Origin: Vibrio penaeicida
Lineage (GTDB): Bacteria; Pseudomonadota; Gammaproteobacteria; Enterobacterales; Vibrionaceae
Reading direction: 5' to 3'
NCBI RefSeq assembly: GCF_030689305.1
Contig: NZ_JAUYVM010000003.1
Coordinates: 186,001-250,000 of the forward strand
Length of the DNA stretch: 64,000 nucleotides
In this document: piece by piece, positions 36,012 to 45,074 of the stretch
Position numbering within the stretch: position 1 is the stretch's first letter
How the letters are laid out: every line of letters begins with the position of its first letter
Position numbers and translations under genes: made by a program
Notes under the pieces: model-generated
Told to the model about the DNA's origin: nothing
Seen by the model: only the letters and a program-made list of their open reading frames with translations
Databases searched by the model: none

Positions 36012-36766
36012 TAGAAGTCCTCCGAAGATACAGACGTAACAACAAACTTATTTGCATATTCATTCGTTAAGATTGGAAATATCGAAGTCGATTTACTTCT
36101 CAAAGTCTCACCTAACGAAAAGCCCCTAAGAGCAACCTCGGCACCTTTCTGAACTTTATCTCTATCGCTAAAAGAGCAGAAATCAATCACTATTGAGTCT
36201 AATTCCGAGTCAATATCTTTCATGCAACCTAAGTAGTAGGCTCCCATGATGGTTGGACACTTTGCTATCCAGCTTTCACTCTTTTCTTGAAATAGTAGTA
36301 TGTCTGTATCGAGTTCTGATTGATGGAACCAATCCTTATGAGAGGGGCTCTGTTCTACCGAATAGAGTAAATCTGATTTAGCAAGATCTCGCTTAAGTAT
36401 TTTCTTTATTTTTCTCAGGCCTCTGTTTTTCATGTGCTTCTCAGTCTTCACATGATCAGAAAATGCAGGGTACTTCTCGCAAAAGCTATCTACTAATTTT
36501 TGAATCCCGACATCATTGTTAGAACTCAATGTGCAAACATCCGTGCCACAAACCATCCCGAGGTCGCTTACCAGCACACCTAGTGTGACATTATGCTCGG
36601 CGTTATAACTTCGAAAATAATCCGCTAGCTCAATAGCTCGCTCTGCAGTACGTTCTGAAAATTGGTCAATTCCGCTATCACCTTCAAAATAGCCTCCTTG
36701 AATGAAAATATTCTTTTTCGTGTTGAAATCTACGTGCTCTTTGAGCTCTTCAATTATGGTATTCAT
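36011..36766 (-). CDS. Unknown protein, first gene of the cysteine desulfurase operon
   Basis: I do not recognise this 251-residue protein. It is soluble, without signal or membrane segments. Notable stretches are IFIQGGYFEGDSGIDQFSERTAERA near the N-terminus, LGMVCGTDVCTLSSNNDVG with a CxxxxC pair near residue 75, and a basic segment MKNRGLRKIKKILKRDL. The stop shares a base with the desulfurase start. Acting as sulfur acceptor or as the enzyme that uses the persulfide is a guess from position only. Confidence 0.6.
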   Translation of the reverse strand: MNTIIEELKEHVDFNTKKNIFIQGGYFEGDSGIDQFSERTAERAIELADYFRSYNAEHNVTLGVLVSDLGMVCGTDVCTLSSNNDVGIQKLVDSFCEKYPAFSDHVKTEKHMKNRGLRKIKKILKRDLAKSDLLYSVEQSPSHKDWFHQSELDTDILLFQEKSESWIAKCPTIMGAYYLGCMKDIDSELDSIVIDFCSFSDRDKVQKGAEVALRGFSLGETLRSKSTSIFPILTNEYANKFVVTSVSSEDF

Positions 36767-37086
36767 ACTTAGCCAAACTGTACTGTTTATTAATATATAG
36801 TGTAATTAAATGCATATTCATTCGAACTCATTGATGCATGCAAACAAAAAACAAGTCAATAGCAAGAATGCCATTTAATAAAAAAAACGCGTTTCAATGT
36901 AAAAGAAGCTAAGCACGCCCAAAATTCGTAATCGTTCACAAGTAGGTGATTGACTTTCTGTTCGAAGATCAGAGCGTTTGGGTATGGCTTATGGGCGGTG
37001 ACCGATTGCACTCAACTGGGTCCCCTTCCTTCAGGGACTGTCTCTGTGGGATCCTCACGAACTCAGACTGTAACCCTTTGATTATT
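36767..37086. other. Non-coding region upstream of the desulfurase operon
   Basis: It holds the promoter of the divergent three-gene operon. The right part (about 36960-37086) looks like the outer end of the decayed insertion sequence next to it. No other gene is seen. Confidence 0.4.
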
Positions 37087-37412
37087 CTATAGGTTACCCA
37101 GTATTTTTCCGATCATGTTTCTCCAAACATCTATTGATATGCGCAACAATGGCTTTTGATAAATGCGTAACCCTAGATTGAGGTAACTCAATACTCGTCG
37201 TTCTTTAATCGTATTCGCTTGAAAACGATGGTGAGCCCCTGCTTTTCTGCCAATAAACATAATAATATCAAAAGGGTATGGTCGATTGTGCCTGGACCGG
37301 TGTCACGCTTGGGTTTGTGTCGCACGAGCAACAGACTTTGATGTGTTCGAGTTGCTTCGTTTTTTATATGGGTACTTATCAAAAACTGAAACTGACACCA
37401 AAGTGAGCTCAA
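37087..37412 (-). pseudogene. IS4-type transposase remnant (C-terminal, frameshifted)
   Basis: Two overlapping minus-strand frames join at a GGGG run. The first reads TIDHTLLILLCLLAEKQG; the second continues HHRFQANTIKERRVLSYLNLG and ends ...RNMIGKILGNL with TAG at 37087-37089. The RFQANTIKxRRVLSxxxLG pattern is the C-terminal signature of many IS4-family transposases. The N-terminal two thirds are missing. It marks an old insertion just upstream of the lodA operon. Confidence 0.6.
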
Positions 37413-37567
37413 CGATGGCTTTCCTTTTTGCCATGCTTGTTGGCGATCAAATAAAAATAAAAGTAGGTGAGATCATGGTTGGGATAATTGCGATTTCGAC
37501 TGAAGCTCTACCCTCAATTCGTCAATGAACATAAATAGTCAGCATAAACATAAAGGATACTATTAAT

Positions 37568-39742
37568 ATGCCAAAGTACTACGTCTACCCAGCGATTGGC
37601 ATCGCAAGGCTAGGAAACTCTGAGTCTGAATTTTTTGTCGGTCCAGAAGTTCCGTATCAGGACATAAACCCAAATTTTACAGGCAATAATTTCAGCGAAT
37701 GCTACGAAACTTACAGTTTAAACAATAGTGCAGATCAAGAGCTCAATTTCAAAGACAGCAAAGGAAAAGTAAAGCGGCAAGCTGCGCGTTTTCGAATCTT
37801 CGAGATAGATGATAGTGATCAAATTGTCCGAGAAGTGACCGCTAAAGAAGCAACGATAGAGTGGGAAGTTCATATAGCGAACCGGAAATCGATCAACTAC
37901 CAATTTAACAATGCCATGGACTTAGGAAAGCTCTCTCAAAATTGTGAGTTACGGAACGCCTTTGTTACCGATCTTCAGGAGCGAAAAGACAAGTTACTGA
38001 TTGAGCCTAGCGTGCGAAACATTCAAGGCCGTGACAGGTGTGGGAAAGATTATCTGTTTGACGATGGCACCTTTTTTGGTGGAACAAGCCAAGAAAGAAA
38101 GGTCTATTTGGGCGAATTGAGAACTGATAGTGAAGGGCGCTTACTGGTGCTTGGTGGACGCGGCAAATCGGACAGTTACAACAATAGCCCCATCACGACG
38201 TTTGCAAACAATGACAATTGGCATGATGACATTAGTGACGGCACAGTTCGAGCTACAATCACTATTGATGGCGAAACGCATGACGCTGAACCCGCTATGG
38301 TAGCTGTAACGCCACCAAACTTTGCTCCGGGTATGCCCGGTGTCGTTACTATGTATGATGTTGTAAGCGACCTGCTTAACGATAAGCCTCAAAAAACTCA
38401 GTTCTATCGCGATATCTTCCCAATTCTGAATAGCTTAGTGGAAAACCAAGGCGTCAACTTGGGCTACTTTATGGCATTTGGTGACAATGCACCTGCGAAC
38501 TTCACCAAGCCTTCCATTTTAGAAAAACTGGAATCTTCAAGTGTTGATAACCTAGCTTTACGAGAGGCGGTGTTCAAACAATTCCGTATCACACCAGAGC
38601 TCACCGTGGCACAGAGAGCCGAAGAAGTTGAGAAGCTACTTAATTCACCGAACATTTCTGAATTGGATGACAGTTTAAAATTGGACTTAGCAGGCACATT
38701 TAACGAAGCCATCAAGAAAGCACAAGTGCAAGTACAAGCCGATAAACTTCCGCCAATTTTTGGAGACAGCTACGGTGACGCGCCAGATTCACCTCTTGTG
38801 GGGTTGAGTCTAACTTCCACTCAATATCAACACATGCACAATTGGGCGATAGGTGAATTTGAGTTAGACACTAATCCCAAAGAAAACCCTACACCGCTAG
38901 ATAACATCAATGACCCACTGGAAACAATTTTCTCTGCAAAAGAACGCGCACATACACTTACCAAAACTAACCTACAAGAGTGCCTCGGTGGACCGTTCCA
39001 TCCCGGTATAGAATTAACGTGGTTTTTGCGCCGTGAGTCTATGTGGAATGTGTCTGATAGCGTCGACAGAATGCGCCTAAACGTTATAAACAGGGGAGAG
39101 GAAGTACAAGATTATTTTGGTCCTATTTTAACTCCAGAAGTGGCGTTAAAAGATATGTTTAATGTTAGTGGTCCCGGCACACTAACGCGTTTTATGGGCG
39201 TGCCTTGGCAATCGGATGAAGGGAGCTGCCGCTCGAACCAAGACTACGATACAGCGCAATACTTACCAACGATCACTTTCTGGTCTGCGCGTGTCCCCAA
39301 TCAAGTGTTGAGCCAACGTTCTTTCCAGCAGACTCAAAACACAGATCTATCTGCTGCACAGCGTCACAAGTTCTTCAGTTACCGCCAAGACTGGTTGCGA
39401 TTCTTACGCGAAGGCGGACAGAACCCGAGAGTTACCATGGTCGATAACTGGGACAAAATTGGGATTGTTGTTAAGAAGCCTATTGATGACTTCGAAATAG
39501 ACAGTGACGAAGTGAAAAGTGCTTGGGTTGAATCACAAGTAAATGTGCGTTATTTGGCTCACGACGCAAGTTATCGACAATTGCTTAATTTAGAAACCCT
39601 GTCACCTGAAGAAATATTGCACAGTGCAAATAGCCTATCCAAGACAAAGGAAGACATTGAAAAGCTAAATGAAGATGACAAGGAAGTGTCTGAATTAGGT
39701 CTCGCGCCTAGAATAATCCCAAATCGCGAAAAGTTGAATTAG
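37568..39742 (+). CDS. LodA-like quinoprotein amino-acid oxidase (CTQ enzyme)
   Basis: This 724-residue protein matches LodA/GoxA oxidases in length and pattern: N-terminal YYVYPAIGIARLGNSESEFFVGPE, then GPFHPGIELTW, then WQSDEGSCRSN and TFWSARVPNQVL. Cys554 and Trp572 are the predicted cysteine-tryptophylquinone pair. Asp550, four residues before the Cys, matches the Asp needed for cofactor formation in LodA. Such enzymes oxidise L-lysine or glycine, releasing ammonia and H2O2, and act as secreted antibacterials despite having no signal peptide. The 18-residue Cys-Trp spacing differs from LodA proper, so the substrate is open. Translation starts after AAAGGA. Confidence 0.88.
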   Translation: MPKYYVYPAIGIARLGNSESEFFVGPEVPYQDINPNFTGNNFSECYETYSLNNSADQELNFKDSKGKVKRQAARFRIFEIDDSDQIVREVTAKEATIEWEVHIANRKSINYQFNNAMDLGKLSQNCELRNAFVTDLQERKDKLLIEPSVRNIQGRDRCGKDYLFDDGTFFGGTSQERKVYLGELRTDSEGRLLVLGGRGKSDSYNNSPITTFANNDNWHDDISDGTVRATITIDGETHDAEPAMVAVTPPNFAPGMPGVVTMYDVVSDLLNDKPQKTQFYRDIFPILNSLVENQGVNLGYFMAFGDNAPANFTKPSILEKLESSSVDNLALREAVFKQFRITPELTVAQRAEEVEKLLNSPNISELDDSLKLDLAGTFNEAIKKAQVQVQADKLPPIFGDSYGDAPDSPLVGLSLTSTQYQHMHNWAIGEFELDTNPKENPTPLDNINDPLETIFSAKERAHTLTKTNLQECLGGPFHPGIELTWFLRRESMWNVSDSVDRMRLNVINRGEEVQDYFGPILTPEVALKDMFNVSGPGTLTRFMGVPWQSDEGSCRSNQDYDTAQYLPTITFWSARVPNQVLSQRSFQQTQNTDLSAAQRHKFFSYRQDWLRFLREGGQNPRVTMVDNWDKIGIVVKKPIDDFEIDSDEVKSAWVESQVNVRYLAHDASYRQLLNLETLSPEEILHSANSLSKTKEDIEKLNEDDKEVSELGLAPRIIPNREKLN

Positions 39743-39744
39743 CA

Positions 39745-40866
39745 ATGAAGGAATCACACTATCAAGTTGTGGTTCTTGGTGCAGGTGTTGCGGGTTTGTC
39801 CACAGCACTTGCGCTGGCACAACAAGGCATCAAAGTCGCTGTATTCGATAAACAAACCGCACAAAAACAGAGTTTTGGTGAGTGTGTTCATGGAACCATG
39901 CAGCCTATTCTGGCAGAGCTGAAATTATTCGATAGTTTTATTAAAGACGCACACTTTGAACTTCAAGGATATCAAATCGATTGGGATAAATTAGGTCATC
40001 ATGAACGGAGTTTGATCACCAGCCCATACGGGACAGGCTGGATCCTGAACAGAGAAAAGTTTGATACGAGTTTGATAAGTGCGGCTATAGAAGCTGGTGT
40101 CGATATCTTTTGGCAATCTCGTCTAACTGAATTCTCAGAGCAAAGTGATGGGTGGCAGCTTCATTTCATGCAGCCTGATACCAGCCAGTATGTGGTGGAA
40201 TCCAATTTTATTGTTGATGCAACAGGGCGTGCCCGAACGCTCACCCGAAAGTTGAACATTGCAGAGAAAAAGGGCGACAGCTTGGTAGCTTGCTGCGCAC
40301 ATCTAAATCACAGCGGTTCAGGGGCTATAGCTAGGCAAGAAGCGGTAATTCATAGCAGCTTAAATGGGTGGTGGTACCTAGCTCCGTTTTCTAATAGCAA
40401 AGCGACATTGTGCTATTTCACCGACAATGATTTGGATATGCCCAAGACATTTTCTGAACTTGTCGAGCTGGCATATGAACATGCTTCGTTAGCCCCCTAT
40501 TTGGATAGCTGCGATTTAAACGATAACGCTCAAATGAAAATCACCCCAGCTTACTCATCTTGTATCGCAAAAAGCGTAGGCAATAACTGGTTGGCTGTTG
40601 GGGACGCATCTTGTAGCTACGACCCCCTATCTTCATACGGCATTACGTCTGCTCTTGGAAGTGCATTCTATGCCTCGAAAGCCATTACCCATTGGTTTAT
40701 CGGCCAGCCCCAATATCTGAAGGAATATGAAGCGCTTATGCAGGATAGCTTTCTTTCATATTTGCCAAAGAAAAATGAGGAGTATGAAAAAGTGACACAG
40801 TTCAACTCTCCATTTTGGCAAAGAAGGAACCTCAATGAACCATTTCATCATTTAACAAAGGAATAA
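39745..40866 (+). CDS. LodB-like FAD-dependent maturase of the quinoprotein
   Basis: The 373-residue flavoprotein starts 2 bp after lodA. It has the Rossmann GxGxxG motif (VVVLGAGVAGLSTALALAQQG), IVDATGRARTLTRKL and the GDASCSYDPLSSYGITSAL segment of the tryptophan-halogenase/LodB group. LodB is required to convert Cys and Trp of LodA into the tryptophylquinone cofactor. The tight pairing with a LodA-like gene makes the same function very likely. Confidence 0.88.
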   Translation: MKESHYQVVVLGAGVAGLSTALALAQQGIKVAVFDKQTAQKQSFGECVHGTMQPILAELKLFDSFIKDAHFELQGYQIDWDKLGHHERSLITSPYGTGWILNREKFDTSLISAAIEAGVDIFWQSRLTEFSEQSDGWQLHFMQPDTSQYVVESNFIVDATGRARTLTRKLNIAEKKGDSLVACCAHLNHSGSGAIARQEAVIHSSLNGWWYLAPFSNSKATLCYFTDNDLDMPKTFSELVELAYEHASLAPYLDSCDLNDNAQMKITPAYSSCIAKSVGNNWLAVGDASCSYDPLSSYGITSALGSAFYASKAITHWFIGQPQYLKEYEALMQDSFLSYLPKKNEEYEKVTQFNSPFWQRRNLNEPFHHLTKE

Positions 40867-40870
40867 TCTG

Positions 40871-41362
40871 ATGACACGTATTTACTTCCTATTCACTCTC
40901 ATTTTTGTATTGGCAGGGTGCCAAAGTACCAACGTCCAAACAGAAAAAACGGGCTTGTCTGAAAATGAAGTCATTACTGAGTTGCAAAGCAGGCTTAAAA
41001 CCACTTCCTACCTTTTAAAAGAATCGCAGTTTGTTGAAACAAATCAAAAAGTAGTATGTAAAGGTGTCGATTTTGCACAAGGTAAGTGCTTTGCCCCAGC
41101 ATGCGCCCCATGCGAACCTTCTGCACTTTCAGTAGCACACAAGTCAGGTTGCCTAGATCCTGGTCCGCTAGGCACAGGGTTATTGTGCCAAGTTACGAAT
41201 GGCGAGGTTTCGGATAAACCTTGCTGTATTGATGGGCAAAGTTGTGAACTGGAATCCGTACCTCCGGTTTCAAATTCAAACGAGAAGAGCATGAACTACC
41301 AACTGTTTCCACCTTTGACTGATCGTAAGTTTGAAGATAACAAGTGCGTTTCATTGAAGTGA
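40871..41362 (+). CDS. Cys-rich lipoprotein of the lodAB operon
   Basis: This 163-residue protein has a lipobox (VLAGC; Cys17), so it is a predicted lipoprotein. The mature part has over ten Cys, including CFAPACAPC and CCIDGQSC, suggesting disulfides or metal binding in the periplasm. It starts 4 bp after lodB and is probably co-transcribed. I do not know a family for it. A role in export, protection or quinoprotein handling is conjecture. Confidence 0.6.
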   Translation: MTRIYFLFTLIFVLAGCQSTNVQTEKTGLSENEVITELQSRLKTTSYLLKESQFVETNQKVVCKGVDFAQGKCFAPACAPCEPSALSVAHKSGCLDPGPLGTGLLCQVTNGEVSDKPCCIDGQSCELESVPPVSNSNEKSMNYQLFPPLTDRKFEDNKCVSLK

Positions 41363-41803
41363 TATGTTTTGCAAACCCGCTTATAAACCGATTTGTTAAT
41401 ACAAGTCGGTTTTTGTTTTTAGGCAGTATGAGCAAGCGCACGCTAGAACGAAAAAATGTTAGGACGCCCACTAAAACTGCATTTCATCGATATTGCCCAA
41501 GAACTCGAAGTGCTAAAAAGTGAAAGGTTGGTTCCTTTCTTAATGCGAGTGTCCCACTAATGGGTAATTTGTAATTTATACGCAATTAACAGTAAATATT
41601 ATAGAGTCACTGCCGTTAAAGAATAGCTGGTTGAATTATGTTAACAGTATTTGAGCGGTATTTTATGAGTGCTTTTCTGACCTCATTTCGCTTTCCAAAA
41701 GCACATGTTAAGCAAGTTTTTCTGGCTAAACTGATAATTTAACATTGGTTGAATGTACATCGTTTCAGATAGTTACGAGACGCCTTGCTAGGAATAAATA
41801 GAT
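41363..41803. other. Intergenic region with a 34-codon frame
   Basis: About 440 bp separates the lipoprotein gene from the outer-membrane protein gene. A 34-codon frame (from about 41457, starting MLGRPLKLHF) may be a transposase or regulator relic, but nothing supports it. AT-rich sequence before 41804 presumably holds the promoter. Confidence 0.35.
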
Positions 41804-42346
41804 ATGAAAAACATCACTTTTTTGCTTGCCGCACTTTTATCTACGTCCACCTTCGGAGCTAGCCACCATCTGGGTATTAAACTTGGCGGTGCTGCTATTA
41901 ATAATGACGACACTGGCGATGTTGGGGTTGCAGTCCAGTTTGAGTATGCCTATCAATTTCACCCCAATTTCTCTGCTGAAATAGGTTATGCGACCGCTTC
42001 TGGAGTGACAAACGCTATTGTGACTGGCGTACTTACCGACAACACAGAAACGTTTGAATATGATGCGACCTTCGCTGGTTTGAAAGCTAACATTGCTCCG
42101 ATGGACTTTTTTAACTTTTACGCGATGGGCGGAGTCAGCCATTCAGATCTACAACGAACACTCAAACCCAAGTCAGGGGGAGCTGAAACGGTTGAACACC
42201 ACAAAGGGGTAAACCCATATTTTGGGGGCGGAGCAGAACTCATCTTGCTGGATACTTTTAGCCTTAGTTTGGACTATCGTCGCTTCATGTTTGAAAGCAG
42301 CTATTACTCCGATACCATCTTAGCTGGGCTCAACTTCCGATTCTAA
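41804..42346 (+). CDS. Outer-membrane beta-barrel protein (OmpA/OmpW-like)
   Basis: The 180-residue precursor has a signal peptide (cleavage near TFGA-SHH). Alternating hydrophobic strands (HLGIKLGGAAI, FSAEIGYATASG, SLSLDYRRFMF) end in a C-terminal Phe (GLNFRF), the mark of an eight-stranded outer-membrane barrel. Family assignment beyond that is uncertain. A strong hairpin follows. Confidence 0.8.
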   Translation: MKNITFLLAALLSTSTFGASHHLGIKLGGAAINNDDTGDVGVAVQFEYAYQFHPNFSAEIGYATASGVTNAIVTGVLTDNTETFEYDATFAGLKANIAPMDFFNFYAMGGVSHSDLQRTLKPKSGGAETVEHHKGVNPYFGGGAELILLDTFSLSLDYRRFMFESSYYSDTILAGLNFRF

Positions 42347-42375
42347 AATCTACCAAGCTGCATTGATGATCCCAC

Positions 42376-42402
42376 AGCTGCCGTATCATTGGTACGGCAG
42401 CT
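42376..42402. terminator. Hairpin terminator after the barrel-protein gene
   Basis: A 10-bp perfect stem (AGCTGCCGTA / TACGGCAGCT, 7-base loop) lies 30 bp after the stop. Confidence 0.75.
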
Positions 42403-42565
42403 TCATAATCAGTGCATATCTCTTTAAGGCAATAAACGGCATAGCTGATGAACTAGTCGTATAGTCACTGTAAGCTCGAATTTTATCGATATATATAGAG
42501 TTTGCTCTTAGTAGTAAGTTATTGAATAAAAAATTCAAATCGTTCGCCAAATAATTTGGTACGCA

Positions 42566-42984
42566 TTAACAATATGAGCAGTCATCATCAGGGCTGTAGT
42601 AGAAGTACTCTGATTTGGTGGAATCCCACCGAAAATATGAGATATGAGTATCAATGCATTGTTTAATGTCATCTATCACATCTTGCACTTGGTCTTTCTT
42701 GATGATTTGAATGTTAGCAATTCGATGGTAAAAAACAGTCCAGGAAACAACAGCGTGATCCCATCGAACGCCACCATCGTCACTGGTTGTGAATATGTAG
42801 CGGGGTGGATCTATTTTCCCTGTGTGCTCCCACTCTTTGGCAATTAGTCTGTCTAACCCTTGGCTACCAGCTTCACAGGAAGATAATGATACAAAGACTT
42901 CTCCGTCCTAATCATTCATGTCCGTAAAGATTGGCTTCATTGCTTCGAATACTTCTCGCCATCTGAGAAAGTCGCTGCCAAATT
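42566..42984 (-). pseudogene. Decayed gene, probably an orphan immunity gene
   Basis: A long frame ending in TAA at 42566 encodes FGSDFLRWREVFEAMKP..., then an in-frame TAG at 42908-42910, then EVFVSLSSCEAGSQGLDRLI, DDGGVRWDHAVVSWTVFY and a Cys-containing end. No good start remains; the 5' part overlaps the end of the next immunity-like gene in another frame. The acidic, aromatic, low-GC character matches the neighbouring immunity genes. The family is not recognised. Confidence 0.55.
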
Positions 42985-43590
42985 CTACCCAAAGAAAAAG
43001 TCCATAAAAGCACACAACTGGTCTTCTGGAAGGATCTCGCGAAGATTTTGATTGATATCAGCTAGATACTCTTCCTTATACTCCAGAGTGTCTTCGTTTA
43101 ATACTTCAAAGTTGTATTTCTTGTATTGAATATCAATAACGGTATGTATGGATTGGAAAAAGCCTTCCAGGTTATCGGCGATTAACTTCGGATTTCCGCT
43201 CTCATATGACGTCCAAACCGCAGCCTGTTCACTTGTGGTATTCACCATAACGGGTTCATCGTCAAACAGTGCAATTACAACACAACCTTGATCCCACCCA
43301 ACACATGGCTGCCCATTTGCAAGAGTGCGATAGCCCATTTGTGCTTCAACTAGCTTAGAAAAGGAAATGAAATACAAAACTGAGCTTCCAACTTCTAAGC
43401 ATGTGCCAAATGTTGGACCGTAGGTCGTAAAATATTGTTTTAGCCGATCATTTGATGGCAGATCTGGAAACCATTCAACAGAATGATTTTCTTGAAAGCC
43501 GCCGCGTTGTTCATGAGAATGCATCAATTCGTTTATTTTGTCTAAAGTAGAGTTGATTGGCACCTGATTGACCCCTATAACGTTATTCAC
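42985..43590 (-). CDS. Orphan SUKH-like immunity protein
   Basis: The 201-residue acidic protein has a SUKH (SMI1/KNR4) feel: DLPSNDRLKQYFTTYGPTFGTCLEVG, then GCVVIALFDDEPVMVNTTSEQAAVWTSYESG, then a helix (NLEGFFQSIHTVID) and a C-terminal acidic tail. No toxin gene is attached. It is one of a row of minus-strand immunity genes left downstream of the Rhs array. Confidence 0.55.
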   Translation of the reverse strand: MNNVIGVNQVPINSTLDKINELMHSHEQRGGFQENHSVEWFPDLPSNDRLKQYFTTYGPTFGTCLEVGSSVLYFISFSKLVEAQMGYRTLANGQPCVGWDQGCVVIALFDDEPVMVNTTSEQAAVWTSYESGNPKLIADNLEGFFQSIHTVIDIQYKKYNFEVLNEDTLEYKEEYLADINQNLREILPEDQLCAFMDFFFG

Positions 43591-43674
43591 TGAAGGTGAA
43601 GAAATTATCGTTTTCTAACCAAAAGTTTGCAGCAATAATAATGTTTTCAACAGTTAGTGGTACATCTTGAGTTC

Positions 43675-43944
43675 TTAAGTTATTAAGTTATTAAGTACAT
43701 CAACAAACTGGTCTCCGTAATAAATCAACTCTAGGTTATGTTCTATTACAAAATCTGAAAACAAATCTTCTCCTTCTTCATCTTCGGTAGGGTAGTCATC
43801 GATATAGATATCAGTCGTTTCATAAATCGTTACATCTGAATTGGTTGTATATATACAAAAAGAACCTAGATTCAATTCGTTAGATTCTATAATGATTTTT
43901 GAAAACTCACAGAAAGTTAACTTGGTGTGTTTGGGTAAATACAT
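43675..43944 (-). CDS. Small acidic protein, putative orphan immunity
   Basis: This 89-residue protein is very acidic (YIDDYPTEDEEGEDLFSDF). No family is recognised. It follows the SUKH gene by about 40 bp on the same strand, in AT-rich DNA. An immunity role is inferred from position and composition only. Confidence 0.45.
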   Translation of the reverse strand: MYLPKHTKLTFCEFSKIIIESNELNLGSFCIYTTNSDVTIYETTDIYIDDYPTEDEEGEDLFSDFVIEHNLELIYYGDQFVDVLNNLIT

Positions 43945-43987
43945 GGTTATTTTATGGTTTCTTTGGTTTTTTAATTTATCTGAGATT

Positions 43988-44386
43988 TTATTCTCTAAAA
44001 TCCAGCGTCTTACCTTTAAATTCGATTAAAAATTGATGTAAGTTGTCTGCTGATTTATGCATAGATTCTTCGTCCATTACACCCATATCTACTTCATATA
44101 AACACTCATCTCCCTCTTTCATTACAAGCGCAATTCCACACCCGTTATCACCTATCATGACGTAATTAGGTAGATAAATTTGCACTTCATAGTCATCATT
44201 TCTCGATTTCAGTACCTCAATTTCTAGCAAAGCCAAGCTATCTTCGCTATAAAGCCCGTTAGAAATTAGGAGAAGTTCTGTATAGGAAGGATGAAGAGGA
44301 AACGGAAGTTCATTGACACTATTTCTTAATACCATAGTACTGACTCCCTGATTTAGCTGATACAGTTGACTGAGCGAGTTTTTCAT
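43988..44386 (-). CDS. SUKH (SMI1/KNR4) family immunity protein
   Basis: The 132-residue protein shows the SUKH pattern: LPFPLHPSYTELLLISNGLYSEDSLAL, then LPNYVMIGDNGCGIALVMKEG, then a C-terminal helix. SUKH proteins bind and neutralise diverse nuclease toxins. The start overlaps the stop of the Imm11-like gene (TGATG), so the two are coupled. A second copy of its first 17 codons survives at 48815-48865. Confidence 0.75.
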   Translation of the reverse strand: MKNSLSQLYQLNQGVSTMVLRNSVNELPFPLHPSYTELLLISNGLYSEDSLALLEIEVLKSRNDDYEVQIYLPNYVMIGDNGCGIALVMKEGDECLYEVDMGVMDEESMHKSADNLHQFLIEFKGKTLDFRE

Positions 44387-44958
44387 CAGTTAGCTTCTAT
44401 TTCACTTGAAAAATCAAACCCAACAAGACCTGAACACTTCACTCTTTCGACGAACTTATCGGTTACAAAAACGCTGCTAATATCTTCTTCTATTGTAAAT
44501 AAATATTCGTCCTCAATATTGTCTTCAATCAATGAGTGTTTTCTAATCAATAACCCGTTTGGATATTCTCGGTACACTGATTTTTCTCGGTCAAAACAGT
44601 TTTTTAAAGGGTTTGTAGGGTAGTAACCGAAGAATTTATTTTCTTGACTATCGGTCATGATATCTAATACTTCCCCTCTTGGTAATAATATATCGCTAAG
44701 TTCATCTATAGCTTTTTCACTAAAAACAAAAAAGGGGCTAAGAAAACCGCAAATATCAAAATTAAATTCTTTCTTACCGGTGTCGCTAGCTCCGAGACTA
44801 ACTACTATTGGAGAATATTCAAGCCCAAAAGATCTCCATCTATTTTTTTCCGAAAGTTGCATTATACTTTCTTTGTTTTCAGGTATTTCCTCAATAAATA
44901 CACCATAGTTCACTGTGTCAGATTTTAATGTGTAAAAACTCATATTATTCAATGCCAT
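44386..44958 (-). CDS. Imm11 (DUF1629)-like immunity protein
   Basis: The 190-residue protein has the Imm11-type order: SPFFVFSEKAIDELSDILLPRGEVLDI, then NCFDREKSVYREYPNG, then YLFTIEEDISSVFVTDKFVERVKCSGLVGFDF. It is coupled to the following SUKH gene. No toxin remains next to it. Translation could start at Met1 or at Met6. Confidence 0.65.
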   Translation of the reverse strand: MALNNMSFYTLKSDTVNYGVFIEEIPENKESIMQLSEKNRWRSFGLEYSPIVVSLGASDTGKKEFNFDICGFLSPFFVFSEKAIDELSDILLPRGEVLDIMTDSQENKFFGYYPTNPLKNCFDREKSVYREYPNGLLIRKHSLIEDNIEDEYLFTIEEDISSVFVTDKFVERVKCSGLVGFDFSSEIEAN

Positions 44959-44960
44959 TT

Positions 44961-45036
44961 CTTAAAGTGTGTATCCGTTTTATTACTTTTTTCTTGAAAA
45001 CACTTATAGATTTTTTTAAATACGTGTGTCCTACTA
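44961..45036 (-). repeat. Degenerate right-end repeats of the RAYT-like element
   Basis: CTTAAAGTGTGTATCCGTTTTATT (44961 onward, described in part) and TTTTTTTAAATACGTGTGTCC (45011 onward, described in part) resemble the terminal AAAGTGTGTGTCCCTTTTATT box of the transposase elements further right. They separate two orphan immunity genes. Confidence 0.4.
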
Positions 45037-45074
45037 ACCTCTTCGGTACCCCGAGAGGCTTTTGACTTTAGTTG

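Noticed and set aside
36960..37086. Possible intact insertion sequence end or structured RNA near the C-rich segment
   Set aside because: I could not find a matching inverted partner or a known RNA fold; it is more likely part of the decayed IS.
41457..41561. 34-codon frame starting MLGRPLKLHF
   Set aside because: Too short, with no recognised motif; kept only as part of the intergenic note.
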